This document shows, piece after piece, positions 22,918 to 31,050 of a stretch of 39,946 nt of DNA (the first letter of the stretch is position 1; each line of letters starts with the position of its first letter). Position numbers and translations under genes: made by a program. The stretch is from positions 1 to 39,946 of IMG/VR virus record IMGVR_UViG_3300033148_000901. One strand, 5' to 3'. This stretch comes from a virus. The notes beneath the pieces were generated by a model. The model was not told the origin of the DNA. It searched no databases and saw only the letters and a program-made list of their open reading frames with translations.

Positions 22918-23248
22918 GTTTATTACTAGTTTGCTACTAACCACAGCTTTAACCTTTGGAGGAGACAGTTTCTTTCAACAAGAAGATAAACAGGCACATA
23001 TGGCTATAACAGCCCTAGCTGGATCATTAGGAACACTCTATTGTAAGTCTCAATTAGAACTATCTTCAACTGAGTCCTTCTTCTGTGGAGTAGGTACTGC
23101 ACTTGTTATTGGAATAGCTAAGGAGTCTTATGATCAACACTCTTACGGAGGTTGGGATAACGAGGATCTTAAGGCTGATCTAATAGGTGGAGTAGTAGGT
23201 TCTCTAGGTATGGTTACACTGGTTCGCTTTAGTAGTGGTAAGTGGTAG
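22910..23248 (+). CDS. Membrane protein with possible signal peptide (YfiM-like)
   Basis: A 112-aa protein from ATG 22910, chosen because GGAGGA lies 5 bases upstream and the product begins with a signal-like MNKFITSLLLTTALTFGG; a longer in-frame ORF from 22859 lacks these. The FQQEDKQAHMAITALAGS segment (about 23-40), with a conserved D-K-x-x-H pattern and following hydrophobic stretches, resembles the YfiM/DUF2279 type of small envelope proteins. Two cysteines are spaced within the middle. A role at the envelope (exclusion or lysis) is possible, but nothing is decisive. Confidence 0.6.
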   Translation: MNKFITSLLLTTALTFGGDSFFQQEDKQAHMAITALAGSLGTLYCKSQLELSSTESFFCGVGTALVIGIAKESYDQHSYGGWDNEDLKADLIGGVVGSLGMVTLVRFSSGKW

Positions 23249-23283
23249 AATATTATCATACATAGGTTATAAAGGGTTCTAGC

Positions 23284-23358
23284 GTGGCTCTGAGCCTTGA
23301 AAGTATAGTAGAGGTGATAAAGAGTATGGATAAAGCTATTGAAGGCTTAGAATTGTAA
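23284..23358 (+). CDS. Possible 24-aa peptide with GTG start
   Basis: GTG 23284, preceded by AAAGGG at 7 bases, opens a 24-codon frame (ALSLESIVEVIKSMDKAIEG...) that ends where the ribosome site of the next tiny gene begins. The amphipathic helical sequence and tight spacing favour translation, but its length and start codon leave real doubt. Confidence 0.35.
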   Translation: MALSLESIVEVIKSMDKAIEGLEL

Positions 23359-23368
23359 GGAGAAGAAG

Positions 23369-23446
23369 ATGGTAAAAGAACCTAGTATTTTAGAATGGAT
23401 AGTATTTATAGTTATATTAGTTTTTATAATCAAGATAGCAGACTAA
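23369..23446 (+). CDS. 25-aa membrane peptide
   Basis: ATG 23369 with AAGGAGAAG upstream. The product is a polar start (MVKEPSILEW) followed by one hydrophobic helix (IVFIVILVFIIKIA). It ends three bases before the RNA polymerase gene. A single-span micropeptide of unknown role. Confidence 0.5.
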   Translation: MVKEPSILEWIVFIVILVFIIKIAD

Positions 23447-23449
23447 CCA

Positions 23450-25984
23450 ATGACAAAATTAGAGAAGCAATTAAAAATAGAACAAGATGCACATGAGTAT
23501 TCATATCAGAAGTTCTTAAATGAGCTATCTAATCGAATCTCAATGGGTGCTGGAAACGAGTTACCGGAAGGTACAATATTAATTAAGACAACCATTGACG
23601 TAATAGCTAACAAGCTGATAGAATACTTTAAAGCACCTCTCAGAGGCAGACATAGAGTAGCTAGAGAACACTTGATAGATTATTACGATAGACCACACGA
23701 TCTAGCCTTACTCTTACTGAATGTAACTATTTCACAAATAAGTAAGAATGGATCTGTAAAACCTATGTCTTTAGCTACAAGCATTAGTCAAGCGTTACAC
23801 AAAAATTACATAATGATGAAGTTAAAAGACCAACACCCTAAACTATACAGCTACATTGAACGAGAGTACAAGAAGCGTGGTAAGGGTTATATCCACAGTA
23901 GGAAAACTAAGTTAGGAATGATGAAGGCTACTTTGAATGAGGATTTACTATCGGATAAGACAGCTAGGTTAGGTACACAGTTAATAGGACTTATTATTAA
24001 AAGTGGTTGTAACATTATTAAAAAGGAGACAGTCTTTAGCAAAGGAAGAAGAGAGACCGTTATCAAATATACAGATGAAGCTTTCAAACTTATACTAAAG
24101 AGTAGGGAAAGTATAGCATTATCTAATAAGAAGTACCCTATTATGATTCTACCTCCTGTTCCATGGAGTAAACTAAGTGGTTCATTAGGTTACTATAGTG
24201 AGAAACTTTATAAGGGAAATGCTATAAAGATGAGAGAACGTAACAGAAAGATGTTACTAAAGTATACAGACGTTAAACCAATGGATAGGTACTTAAATAT
24301 CCTTAACCGTTTAGGCAACACTAAGTGGAGGGTTAACAAAAGAGTTTATAATATATTAAAGGAGATATTAGATGAAAACATCATCGACTATGCAAGCACC
24401 AAATCTAATCCATTCCTTGTCGGGGGTTTGCCCTATAATCGTAGCCAATATGCTGAGGACTATGTTGACATCACAAGATATGGAGACATACATACAGAAG
24501 GGAAGTATTTCGGACTCCCTAAAGACAAACAGATGTATAAGGAGTGGTACAAAGCAACTGAAATTCAGAAAGAAGTAATACTTGTTAATAGGAGTAAAGC
24601 AATAAGTGTTAATCTAGCTATGATAGATGCTAAGAGGTATGTTAATGAACCAGAAATATACTTTAGTTATCAAGCAGATAGTAGAGGTAGAATATACCCT
24701 ATACAGCAACATCTTAACCCTCAGTCTAAAAGTGAGATCAAAGCTCTCCTAGAGTTTGGTGAAGGTGTACCTATTGAGAATGAATATCAACTACACTGGT
24801 TCAAGATATTTGGAGCAAACTGTTACGGAGCAGATAAGGAGGAGTACCCGGACAGAGTTAAAGTAATAGAAGATATGGAAGTAAAGATCAAACTAATAGC
24901 AAATGATCCAATAAGGTATCAAGAGTATTGGAAAGATACTGATGATCCTTTTAGGTTCTTAGCTTGGTGTTTTGAGTATAGTGATTATTTAAGAGATCCG
25001 GTAGGGTTTAGATCACATATCTCTATAGGACTTGATGCTGTTTGTTCTGGTATACAGATATATAGTGGTTTACTAAAAGATAGAAAAGGTGCTGAATCAG
25101 TTAATGTTATTAATAGATACGAGAAGGGTAAAATAGTTAGAGGAGATATATATACTGATGTAGCCTATGTAGTAAATAAATATCTTGCTACAGGAGACTA
25201 TAATAAAAAGATCAAGTTTAAGCAATCAGATGGAAGTATTAAAACATCATCAACTATAGCAGAAGCAGATAGCATGAAAGGTAAAGTAACTAGGAAACTA
25301 ACCAAACGTAATGTAATGACACAGCCTTATAATGTAACAACTTATGGAATGTACCAGCAAAACTTAGAGATCTTGAAAGAGATTGAGGCTACTGGTAACG
25401 TACCTTGGAGGGGTGATCTATGGGTATTGGCTAAACTACTTACAGAACTTAACAACAGAGCTATTGTAGCGACTGTAGAGGGTGCTAGGGTAGGTCAAGA
25501 GTTCTTAAAGGACATTACTAAGGAGATTGTACATAAAGGTGGTTATATATTCTATACCACCCCTATAATTGGTTTCCCGGTGCTACATAAAGTTAACAAG
25601 ATGGAGTCAATAAGGATCTCTACAGAGTTAGGACGGTTATCAATAGCTACCTACACTGATGATATCCATTCAGCTAAAATGGTTAATGGTATTGCACCTA
25701 ATTACATACATAGCTTGGATCAGACTGAGATGTGTTTAACCATTGAGAATATGCCTGATTGTAGGAGTTTTCACATGGTTCATGATGATTATGGAGTACC
25801 TATCAACCAGATACAGCAGTTGAATGAAGGTGTTAGAAAAGCTTATGTAGAGTTGTTTGAATCAGATCCTTTACTTTCGTTTGTTAGACAAGTGCTACCA
25901 GAGTGGGAAGATAAGGTTGAAGATATAATGATCAATACATTAGATTTAAAAGAGGTGTACGACAGTGCTTATATATTTAGTTAA
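23450..25984 (+). CDS. T7-type single-subunit DNA-directed RNA polymerase
   Basis: At 844 residues it is close to T7 gp1 (883 aa). All catalytic landmarks are present: SRGRIYP near 410, D529 in GLDAVCSGIQ (T7 D537), K619 and R620 with Y627 in KRNVMTQPY (T7 K631, R632, Y639), and D779 in HDD (T7 D812). It transcribes the middle and late genes from phage promoters. The specificity-loop region (about 700-735) differs from T7, as expected for an enzyme with its own promoter set. It ends the early block. Highly confident. Confidence 0.97.
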   Translation: MTKLEKQLKIEQDAHEYSYQKFLNELSNRISMGAGNELPEGTILIKTTIDVIANKLIEYFKAPLRGRHRVAREHLIDYYDRPHDLALLLLNVTISQISKNGSVKPMSLATSISQALHKNYIMMKLKDQHPKLYSYIEREYKKRGKGYIHSRKTKLGMMKATLNEDLLSDKTARLGTQLIGLIIKSGCNIIKKETVFSKGRRETVIKYTDEAFKLILKSRESIALSNKKYPIMILPPVPWSKLSGSLGYYSEKLYKGNAIKMRERNRKMLLKYTDVKPMDRYLNILNRLGNTKWRVNKRVYNILKEILDENIIDYASTKSNPFLVGGLPYNRSQYAEDYVDITRYGDIHTEGKYFGLPKDKQMYKEWYKATEIQKEVILVNRSKAISVNLAMIDAKRYVNEPEIYFSYQADSRGRIYPIQQHLNPQSKSEIKALLEFGEGVPIENEYQLHWFKIFGANCYGADKEEYPDRVKVIEDMEVKIKLIANDPIRYQEYWKDTDDPFRFLAWCFEYSDYLRDPVGFRSHISIGLDAVCSGIQIYSGLLKDRKGAESVNVINRYEKGKIVRGDIYTDVAYVVNKYLATGDYNKKIKFKQSDGSIKTSSTIAEADSMKGKVTRKLTKRNVMTQPYNVTTYGMYQQNLEILKEIEATGNVPWRGDLWVLAKLLTELNNRAIVATVEGARVGQEFLKDITKEIVHKGGYIFYTTPIIGFPVLHKVNKMESIRISTELGRLSIATYTDDIHSAKMVNGIAPNYIHSLDQTEMCLTIENMPDCRSFHMVHDDYGVPINQIQQLNEGVRKAYVELFESDPLLSFVRQVLPEWEDKVEDIMINTLDLKEVYDSAYIFS

Positions 25985-25995
25985 AGGAGAGATAG

Positions 25996-26307
25996 ATGAA
26001 AAAAATTTTAGATTATGCTAACAGTATAGAAAGTGAAAAGAGTAGATTAAAAGGCTTATATGGTTTAACCTATTTACAAGTAGATGAAGATCAATTATCT
26101 GCTACTACTGAAACTATGAGCTTAAACGTATGGAGTTGGAAGGATACACCAACGATTAAACCTGTTTGTGGTAATATTTCACCACCAGAGACTTTTGAAG
26201 AGTTTGAAAAGATGAAGAGAGTAATGGATAGAGATACTTTTATTCTTGAAAAGGTACTCCAGATGTGGAAAAGAGAGAGGAAAGTAGATGATATGTTACA
26301 GAGATAG
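25996..26307 (+). CDS. Unrecognised protein after RNA polymerase
   Basis: A 103-aa protein with AAAGGAG upstream. The C-terminal half is helical and charged (FEEFEKMKRVMDRDTFILEK). Its end overlaps the next gene by 20 bases. In T7 this region encodes small proteins such as gp1.1 and gp1.2. No direct relation was seen. Confidence 0.7.
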   Translation: MKKILDYANSIESEKSRLKGLYGLTYLQVDEDQLSATTETMSLNVWSWKDTPTIKPVCGNISPPETFEEFEKMKRVMDRDTFILEKVLQMWKRERKVDDMLQR

Positions 26308-26482
26308 AACATTTTGTTCAGAGACAAGTTGTGATAACAAAGAGTGTCCTTACTTGTTTACAGATGAGGATAAAGAGAAGGCTGAGAAATGGTGGGAAGG
26401 TAGTGCTTACCCAGTAGCTCTCAGTAAGCTTAGACACTCAGAATGTGGTTATGTAAAGAAGCAAAATGTACTTGAAACTTAA
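26288..26482 (+). CDS. Small cysteine-rich phage protein
   Basis: A 64-aa protein with the pattern RTFC..TSCDNKECPYLF and a C-terminal SKLRHSECGY. This matches a common phage family of small Cys-rich proteins ('RTFC...C....C.R.......A..WW......S...F...C'), probably zinc binding. The tryptophan pair EKWWEG is conserved in that pattern as remembered. Function unknown. The start overlaps the end of the previous gene. Confidence 0.65.
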   Translation: MICYRDRTFCSETSCDNKECPYLFTDEDKEKAEKWWEGSAYPVALSKLRHSECGYVKKQNVLET

Positions 26483-26497
26483 ACGAACCTTCAAGTG

Positions 26498-26517
26498 TGA
26501 CAATACTAGGGAGAAGA
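26498..26517 (+). promoter_or_regulatory. Candidate phage promoter, origin-associated
   Basis: TGACAATACTAGGGAGAAGA shares TGACAATA-T-TAG with the sites at 17591 and 36181, and TAGGGAGA with T7 promoters. It begins 15 bases after a stop codon in the 151-210-base gap that follows the RNA polymerase cluster, the location of the T7 primary-origin promoters phi1.1A/B. Confidence 0.65.
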
Positions 26518-26630
26518 GTAAGAAGTTGAGTATGAGGGGTAAGGGGAGTTAGAGAAAAGAGTTGAGAAATGGTGGTAGAGGGTTTAATAACCTTTTACTA
26601 CTAACTATTATTACTAAAGATAAAGGATAA
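26507..26630 (+). other. C-free G-rich tract followed by AT-rich DNA: candidate replication origin
   Basis: From 26507 to 26590 the + strand contains no C (84 bases, purine-rich, with GGGG at 26536 and 26543). It is followed by AT-rich DNA (26583-26630). It begins exactly at the presumed start of the 26498 promoter. T7's primary origin is likewise a phage promoter followed by AT-rich DNA just after the RNA polymerase gene. A G-rich transcript over such a tract would favour an RNA-DNA hybrid that could prime synthesis. Function is inferred. Confidence 0.45.
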
Positions 26631-26633
26631 CAG

Positions 26634-26696
26634 TTGAGAACAGTAGAAGAGATAGTTGAAGATATAGATAAAATATTTTATAAGGAGGAGGAATGA
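26634..26696 (+). CDS. Possible 20-aa peptide with TTG start
   Basis: TTG 26634 has AAAGGA 6 bases upstream and opens a short frame (RTVEEIVEDIDKIFYKEEE) whose stop overlaps the ATG of the next gene (ATGA). Coupling and ribosome site support it; length and rare start codon weaken it. Confidence 0.35.
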   Translation: MRTVEEIVEDIDKIFYKEEE

Positions 26697-26965
26697 CTAG
26701 AGAAGATGCACATAGAAATATACCGGAGTGGATAAGTAGAAAAGAAACTAAAGAAATTGTAAACCCTCCTTGGCATTATGGTAGAACAGAACTACATAGA
26801 GATATAGATATTGTCTACGATGATTTCGAGAGTAGAGTATGTAAGAGTTGCAAGTATGATTATTGTGGGTGTAGTGTACAAGATAGTTTATTACATTTTA
26901 CACCCAGTGCAGACTTAGATACTTTCGGATGTAACAAGTTCAAGCCAAAGGAGCAACATGAGTAA
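26693..26965 (+). CDS. Cysteine-containing protein, possibly metal binding
   Basis: A 90-aa protein with a strong AAGGAGGAGG site. A C-x2-C-x3-C-x-C cluster (CKSCKYDYCGC, about 56-66) and a later GCNK cysteine could hold zinc or an iron-sulphur group. It overlaps the metallophosphoesterase start by 8 bases, which suggests a shared role. No family was recognised. Confidence 0.7.
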   Translation: MTREDAHRNIPEWISRKETKEIVNPPWHYGRTELHRDIDIVYDDFESRVCKSCKYDYCGCSVQDSLLHFTPSADLDTFGCNKFKPKEQHE

Positions 26966-27719
26966 AGATATACTTGTTATAGCAGATACACAGATAGATA
27001 ACGAGTCGCCAACACAGCACTTAGAAGCATTGAGTAGATACATCTGGAAGCATAAGCCAGAAACTATCATACATATTGGCGATCACTGGGATTTTCCTAG
27101 TTTGAGTTCTTATGCTTCAAGTATGGAAAGTGAAGGCAGAAGATTGTATCATGATTTAGAAGGAGGTTTCAAAGCCTTTAAACTGATCATGCAACATACT
27201 AATGATAAGAACAAGTCCGGTAAGAGGGTACAATACAAGCCTAAGAAACATTTCCTAATGGGAAACCATGAACAGAGATTGAAGAGATTTATAGACAGTC
27301 ACCCAGTGTTGGAAGGATGTTTCGATCTACACGCTTGGATCAAAGAAGAAAAGTGGGAAGTACATGATATGAATGATCCATTATGGGTTGAAGGTATTTG
27401 TTTCAGTCACTATATGGAAAATCCTATGAGTGGTAGACCAGTTGGAGGATCTATTGAGAACAAGTTGAATAAGTTTCCACACTCATTTGTGCATGGACAT
27501 CAACAGCAGTATCAGTTTGGTAGGAGACAGAATCTACAAGGTATGCCTCATTTTGGTGTATGTGCCGGAAGTTTCTACCTACATGATGAAAATTACAGAG
27601 GAGCTAACAATACAGAGATCAGAGGGTTTACACATCTTAAAGGTTTTACCAATAGGTATGGGTATCAAGATTTTGATGTAGAGTTTATATCGTTAGAAAG
27701 ACTATTAGAAGAATGGTAA
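26958..27719 (+). CDS. Calcineurin-like metallophosphoesterase
   Basis: A 253-aa protein with the full set of metal-binding motifs: ADTQ (D10, Q12, in place of the usual DxH), IHIGDHWDF (about 38-46), GNHEQR and the C-terminal HGHQQQ. These enzymes cleave phosphodiester or phosphomonoester bonds, and several phages carry them in their DNA metabolism block. The substrate is unknown; processing of nucleic acids or nucleotides is likely from context. The ribosome site is AAAGGAG. Confidence 0.85.
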   Translation: MSKDILVIADTQIDNESPTQHLEALSRYIWKHKPETIIHIGDHWDFPSLSSYASSMESEGRRLYHDLEGGFKAFKLIMQHTNDKNKSGKRVQYKPKKHFLMGNHEQRLKRFIDSHPVLEGCFDLHAWIKEEKWEVHDMNDPLWVEGICFSHYMENPMSGRPVGGSIENKLNKFPHSFVHGHQQQYQFGRRQNLQGMPHFGVCAGSFYLHDENYRGANNTEIRGFTHLKGFTNRYGYQDFDVEFISLERLLEEW

Positions 27720-27805
27720 ACTTCCTTTTAGCCGGAGGTGTATCAGTGGTGTTAGCATATACAGCTAATTGGTTGTGGGATAAAACTATTTCACATAATA
27801 AATAA
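27713..27805 (+). CDS. 30-aa membrane peptide
   Basis: ATG 27713 overlaps the end of the phosphoesterase gene. The product, starting MVNFLLAGGVSVVLAYTANW, has one hydrophobic span and a short charged tail. Reinitiation is the likely mode of translation. Function unknown. Confidence 0.5.
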   Translation: MVNFLLAGGVSVVLAYTANWLWDKTISHNK

Positions 27806-27819
27806 ACAAAGGAAAATAA

Positions 27820-28467
27820 ATGGCAATAGCAAAATATAAATTCGAGAAGTTACCACAAGAAGTGGTTACGCCTGATGCTAAAACTCTATTCATGAGTCTA
27901 GCAGAAGTAAATGAAGTAACAGGAAACTATGGAGGAACACTGATATTTGATAAGTCTCAGATGAAGCAAGAAGTTACCTTCAAAGAGTGGAGAACTAACA
28001 ACAAAGAGAAGAAAGGTTTTCAACAAGGTATTGATGATCTGATTGATGCCTACCTAGAGGAGTACAACGCTCAAGCTAAGAAGAAAGCAGTTAGAGCAGA
28101 CAAGGTTAAAATACATTGTGATAAGGATGGAAAAGAGTTAACTGATAAGGTTGAACTCTCTTGTAAGAATAAAGAACAACCTAATGTAGTAGACCATGAC
28201 AGGACTAAGTTACCAAACTTTGATAAACTGGTAGGAAATGGATCTACTGTTAAATGCCAGTTAAATTTAGTGCCTTACGTGATGCAAGGAAAGGTAGGAG
28301 TTACAGCTTATCTTAGTTATGTATTACTTAAAGACCTTATAGAGTATGATGGTAGTGGCGGTGGAAACCCGTTTGACGATGATGATTTCGATGAGGATGC
28401 ACCTAACTTTGATGAAGAGGGTGAAGGACAAGATAATAAAACAGAAGGAGAAGATGATGATTATTAA
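27820..28467 (+). CDS. Single-stranded DNA-binding protein (T7 gp2.5-like)
   Basis: At 215 residues it is near T7 gp2.5 (232 aa). An OB-fold-like body (about 1-180) is followed by a glycine linker and a long acidic tail (from about 184) that ends DDDY, with an aromatic last residue as in gp2.5 (which ends in Phe). The tail mediates contacts with the DNA polymerase and helicase. It lies just ahead of the nuclease and primase-helicase genes, as in T7. The ribosome site is AAAGGAAAAT. Confidence 0.88.
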   Translation: MAIAKYKFEKLPQEVVTPDAKTLFMSLAEVNEVTGNYGGTLIFDKSQMKQEVTFKEWRTNNKEKKGFQQGIDDLIDAYLEEYNAQAKKKAVRADKVKIHCDKDGKELTDKVELSCKNKEQPNVVDHDRTKLPNFDKLVGNGSTVKCQLNLVPYVMQGKVGVTAYLSYVLLKDLIEYDGSGGGNPFDDDDFDEDAPNFDEEGEGQDNKTEGEDDDY

Positions 28468-28573
28468 GAAATATTGGAATAAGTATTTAGATTGGGAAAG
28501 TGAAGAGATTACTTTTGATAAGGGTTGGGCGATGCTCATCTTAGTTATATTTACATTATCGGTGTTTAGATAG
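28457..28573 (+). CDS. 38-aa membrane peptide between SSB and resolvase
   Basis: It overlaps the SSB gene end by 11 bases. ATG 28457 is 6 bases after AAGGAG (ATG 28454 is also possible). A charged, Trp-rich start (KKYWNKYLDWESEE) leads to one membrane helix (GWAMLILVIFTLSVF). It ends one base before the next ATG. Function unknown. Confidence 0.5.
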   Translation: MIIKKYWNKYLDWESEEITFDKGWAMLILVIFTLSVFR

Positions 28574-28574
28574 T

Positions 28575-28606
28575 ATGGGAGGGAGTTTAAAACTCTCCTT
28601 ACCCAT
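28575..28606 (+). promoter_or_regulatory. Hairpin enclosing the resolvase start codon
   Basis: ATGGG (28575-28579) pairs with CCCAT (28602-28606). Inside, GGGAGTT (28581-28587) pairs with AACTCTC (28591-28597), with a 3-base loop and one G-T pair. The start codon lies in the stem, so translation would depend on ribosomes arriving from the upstream gene. Confidence 0.5.
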
Positions 28607-28961
28607 TTACGGAGGTAAGAGAAAGAAGTTTATGATCGGAATGAACTGGTACAGCACCACTCATTATAGAACTAGAAACACAATTAAACAGTATTATCAT
28701 GAGCGTGTAGGTAAAGACTTACCTAACGGAGCTAAAGTAGCTTCACCATTAACCACGCATTATAGATTATTCTATAAAAACAAGCGAAGCGATGCACCAA
28801 ATATTATAGCAGTAGTTGATAAGTTCCTTATGGATGCTTTACAAGAACATGGTGTGATAGCTGAGGATAATGTACAGCATTACTTAGGTAGTAGTTGGGA
28901 AGTGGTTTCTCAGGATCGAGACAACCCTAGAGTAGAGGTAGAGATAAAGGAGGTAGGATGA
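28575..28961 (+). CDS. RusA-like Holliday junction resolvase
   Basis: A 128-aa protein. The N-terminus LKLSLPIYGG...MNWYSTTHYR...K matches the RusA opening 'l.lPi...k.....N..y....h....K', and VVDKFLMDALQEHGVIAEDN (about 80-99) carries the acidic catalytic site (D82, D87, D98). It should resolve branched DNA before packaging, the job of endonuclease I (gp3) in T7, which is absent here. ATG 28575 is supported because the family motif begins soon after it, although it lacks a clear ribosome site. It overlaps the next gene by 4 bases. Confidence 0.82.
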   Translation: MGGSLKLSLPIYGGKRKKFMIGMNWYSTTHYRTRNTIKQYYHERVGKDLPNGAKVASPLTTHYRLFYKNKRSDAPNIIAVVDKFLMDALQEHGVIAEDNVQHYLGSSWEVVSQDRDNPRVEVEIKEVG

Positions 28962-29224
28962 CTAGAGAAGAGATGTTCCCATTTGAACTGTACCAAGATG
29001 AAGAGTATAAGTATCCTATATATAGAGGGGTGGATTATTATTGGGGAAGTAGTAAGGTACTAAAAGAAAACCAAGAATACTACGGGTATGATAGCTCGTG
29101 TGGAGCGTGGAACTTAATAATAACACATACTAAAGATGGTAGATATATAGCTAAACATCACTATAAACATCTTAATGGTAAAGAGTACTTCATAAAGAGA
29201 GGAACACAACGTGGAACAGAATGA
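28958..29224 (+). CDS. Unrecognised protein between resolvase and primase
   Basis: An 88-aa, Tyr-rich, mixed-charge protein starting MTREEMFPFELYQDEEYKYP. AAAGGAGGTAGG is an excellent ribosome site. It overlaps both neighbours (4 and 14 bases), so it belongs to the replication operon. No family was recognised. Confidence 0.7.
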   Translation: MTREEMFPFELYQDEEYKYPIYRGVDYYWGSSKVLKENQEYYGYDSSCGAWNLIITHTKDGRYIAKHHYKHLNGKEYFIKRGTQRGTE

Positions 29225-30836
29225 AAACGAAGGTGAACTACTTTATAAAACAAGTTGCGACAGTTGTGGCTCTAGTGATGCTAATGCTATCTACTCTAGC
29301 GATACTAGTTACTGCTTTAGTTGTGGCAACCATGAGTTCCTTAAAGAAAGAACTGGTGAACAACCTAAAAGGAAAACGGTGAAGGATAACAATTTATTAG
29401 AAATAGAAAGCAAGGAACTAAAAAATAGAAAGATTCCTTTAGCGATCACAAAACAATTCAGATACGGATCTGGAACTACTAAGAGTGGTGCGAGAGTACA
29501 AGTAGCTCAATACTATAACAAAGATAAAGAACTGGTAGGACAAAAGTTACGAACCAGAGAGAAAGACTTTAAGTTCATAGGTAACTCAAAAGAGGCTATG
29601 ATGTTTGGACAACAGTTATGGTCTAGTGGAGGGTTGAAGCTAACCATTACAGAAGGTGAAATAGATGCTATGAGTGTGGCTACAGCCTTTGATGGCAAGT
29701 ACCCGGTAGTCTCTATTAAGGATGGTGCTCAATCAGCTAAGAAAGAGATAGCTAAACACTTAGAATGGATTAGTAGCTTTAAAGAGATTTACCTATGGTT
29801 TGATAATGATGAACCGGGTAGGTTAGCAGTTGAAGAAGTTTGTGCTATACTTCCTCTGGACAAAGTGAAGATCATTACACATAGTGAGTACAAGGATGCT
29901 AATGAAGTGCTAGTAAACTCTGGTAAACCAGCAGTTGTCAAAGCTTTCTATGGTGCTGAGAAGTATAAGCCGGATGGTTTCGTAACCCCGGAGGAGTTGT
30001 TAGAAGAAGCTATTAAACCTATTGAGTGGGGTTTGCCTTGGTTCTTAGAGAAGTTGACTAAGGTTTCCTATGGTAGAAGATATGGTGAAGTAGTGGCTGT
30101 AGGTGCTGGAGTAAGTGTTGGTAAAACAGATTTCATACAGCAACAGATGGCATTTGATATTAAAGAAGGTCATAAGATAGCTACCTTCATGTTGGAACAG
30201 TCGAAGGTTGAAACCCTTTTAAGACTAGTTGGAAAGATAGATGGCAAACATTACCACCTACCAGATGAGAAATATGATGTAGAAGAGTTGAAGAAAACTA
30301 TCCACTCAGTTAATGACAAACTATTTATCTACGACAACTTTGGAAAAATAGATTGGGAAACCATTAAGGAAAAGATCAGATCAGCTAGACACATTTATGG
30401 AGTCCGATTATTCTATATTGATAATCTAACAGCTCTTAACGCTCATGCAGAAGATGAGAGAAGAAACTTAGATGCTTTGATGGAAGAGGTTGCAAGTCTA
30501 GCTAAAGAGCTTGATATATGGATTCTATTAGTTAGTCACCTTAACCCTCCTAAGAAGGGAGCTAGTCACGAAGCTGGTGGAAGAGTAGAACAAGGTCAAT
30601 TCACTGGTTCAAGAGCGATCATGAGATGGTGTCAATTTATGTTAGGAGTAGAGAGAAATACTTTACATGAGATCCCGGAAGAAAGAAACAAAGGTTTGGT
30701 AAGAGGTATCAAAGATAGGTTTAGTGGTAAAGCAACTGGTCAGACAATAGGTTTTGTCTATGATGATGTCACGGGTAACTTATTGGAGACAGAAGAGGTT
30801 GAAGTATCTATGATGGATGATGAGGAGGATTATTAA
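29211..30836 (+). CDS. Primase-helicase (T7 gp4-like)
   Basis: At 541 residues it is near T7 gp4 (566 aa). The N-terminal zinc ribbon has C16, C19, C35 and C38 (CGSSDAN between them, almost as in T7). The TOPRIM primase core has TEGEIDAMSV and LWFDNDEPGR. The RecA-like ring helicase has Walker A GAGVSVGKT (298-306, K305), the Walker B-like FYIDNLTAL and a LVSHLNPP segment. The acidic C-terminal tail (DDEEDY) docks to the DNA polymerase. It unwinds the replication fork and makes lagging-strand primers. Confidence 0.96.
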   Translation: MEQNENEGELLYKTSCDSCGSSDANAIYSSDTSYCFSCGNHEFLKERTGEQPKRKTVKDNNLLEIESKELKNRKIPLAITKQFRYGSGTTKSGARVQVAQYYNKDKELVGQKLRTREKDFKFIGNSKEAMMFGQQLWSSGGLKLTITEGEIDAMSVATAFDGKYPVVSIKDGAQSAKKEIAKHLEWISSFKEIYLWFDNDEPGRLAVEEVCAILPLDKVKIITHSEYKDANEVLVNSGKPAVVKAFYGAEKYKPDGFVTPEELLEEAIKPIEWGLPWFLEKLTKVSYGRRYGEVVAVGAGVSVGKTDFIQQQMAFDIKEGHKIATFMLEQSKVETLLRLVGKIDGKHYHLPDEKYDVEELKKTIHSVNDKLFIYDNFGKIDWETIKEKIRSARHIYGVRLFYIDNLTALNAHAEDERRNLDALMEEVASLAKELDIWILLVSHLNPPKKGASHEAGGRVEQGQFTGSRAIMRWCQFMLGVERNTLHEIPEERNKGLVRGIKDRFSGKATGQTIGFVYDDVTGNLLETEEVEVSMMDDEEDY

Positions 30837-31024
30837 TGAATTTAGTTCACAAAGCTTGTTATAGAGATATACGTTTAGCAGAAGCATTTATTAGTAAGTT
30901 AGATGAGAGAATGAGTAAACATGAAAATATGACACAAGAAGAGAATCTCAAAGCTAATATAGAGTATTTTGAGTTAAGACTATGGATAGCTAAGAGTAGA
31001 TATGAAATATATAAATATAGATAA
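30836..31024 (+). CDS. Unrecognised small helical protein
   Basis: A 62-aa protein, mostly helix with alternating charges (LAEAFISKLDERMSKHEN...). Its ATG overlaps the last base of the primase-helicase stop (TAATG). It sits between helicase and polymerase, so a replication accessory role is possible. No family was recognised. Confidence 0.65.
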   Translation: MNLVHKACYRDIRLAEAFISKLDERMSKHENMTQEENLKANIEYFELRLWIAKSRYEIYKYR

Positions 31025-31028
31025 AGCA

Positions 31029-31045
31029 CTACAATACTTAAAGGA
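31029..31045 (+). promoter_or_regulatory. ACAATACT element before DNA polymerase
   Basis: CACTACAATACTTAAAGGA shares the ACAATA core with the promoter candidates at 17591, 26498 and 36181, and lies directly before the polymerase start. It also holds the ribosome site AAAGGA, which limits how much of the likeness can be read as a promoter. Confidence 0.25.
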
Positions 31046-31050
31046 TCATT

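Noticed and set aside
24372-24578. 68-codon + strand frame inside the RNA polymerase gene
   Set aside because: An out-of-frame shadow within a confidently assigned catalytic gene, without its own conserved features.
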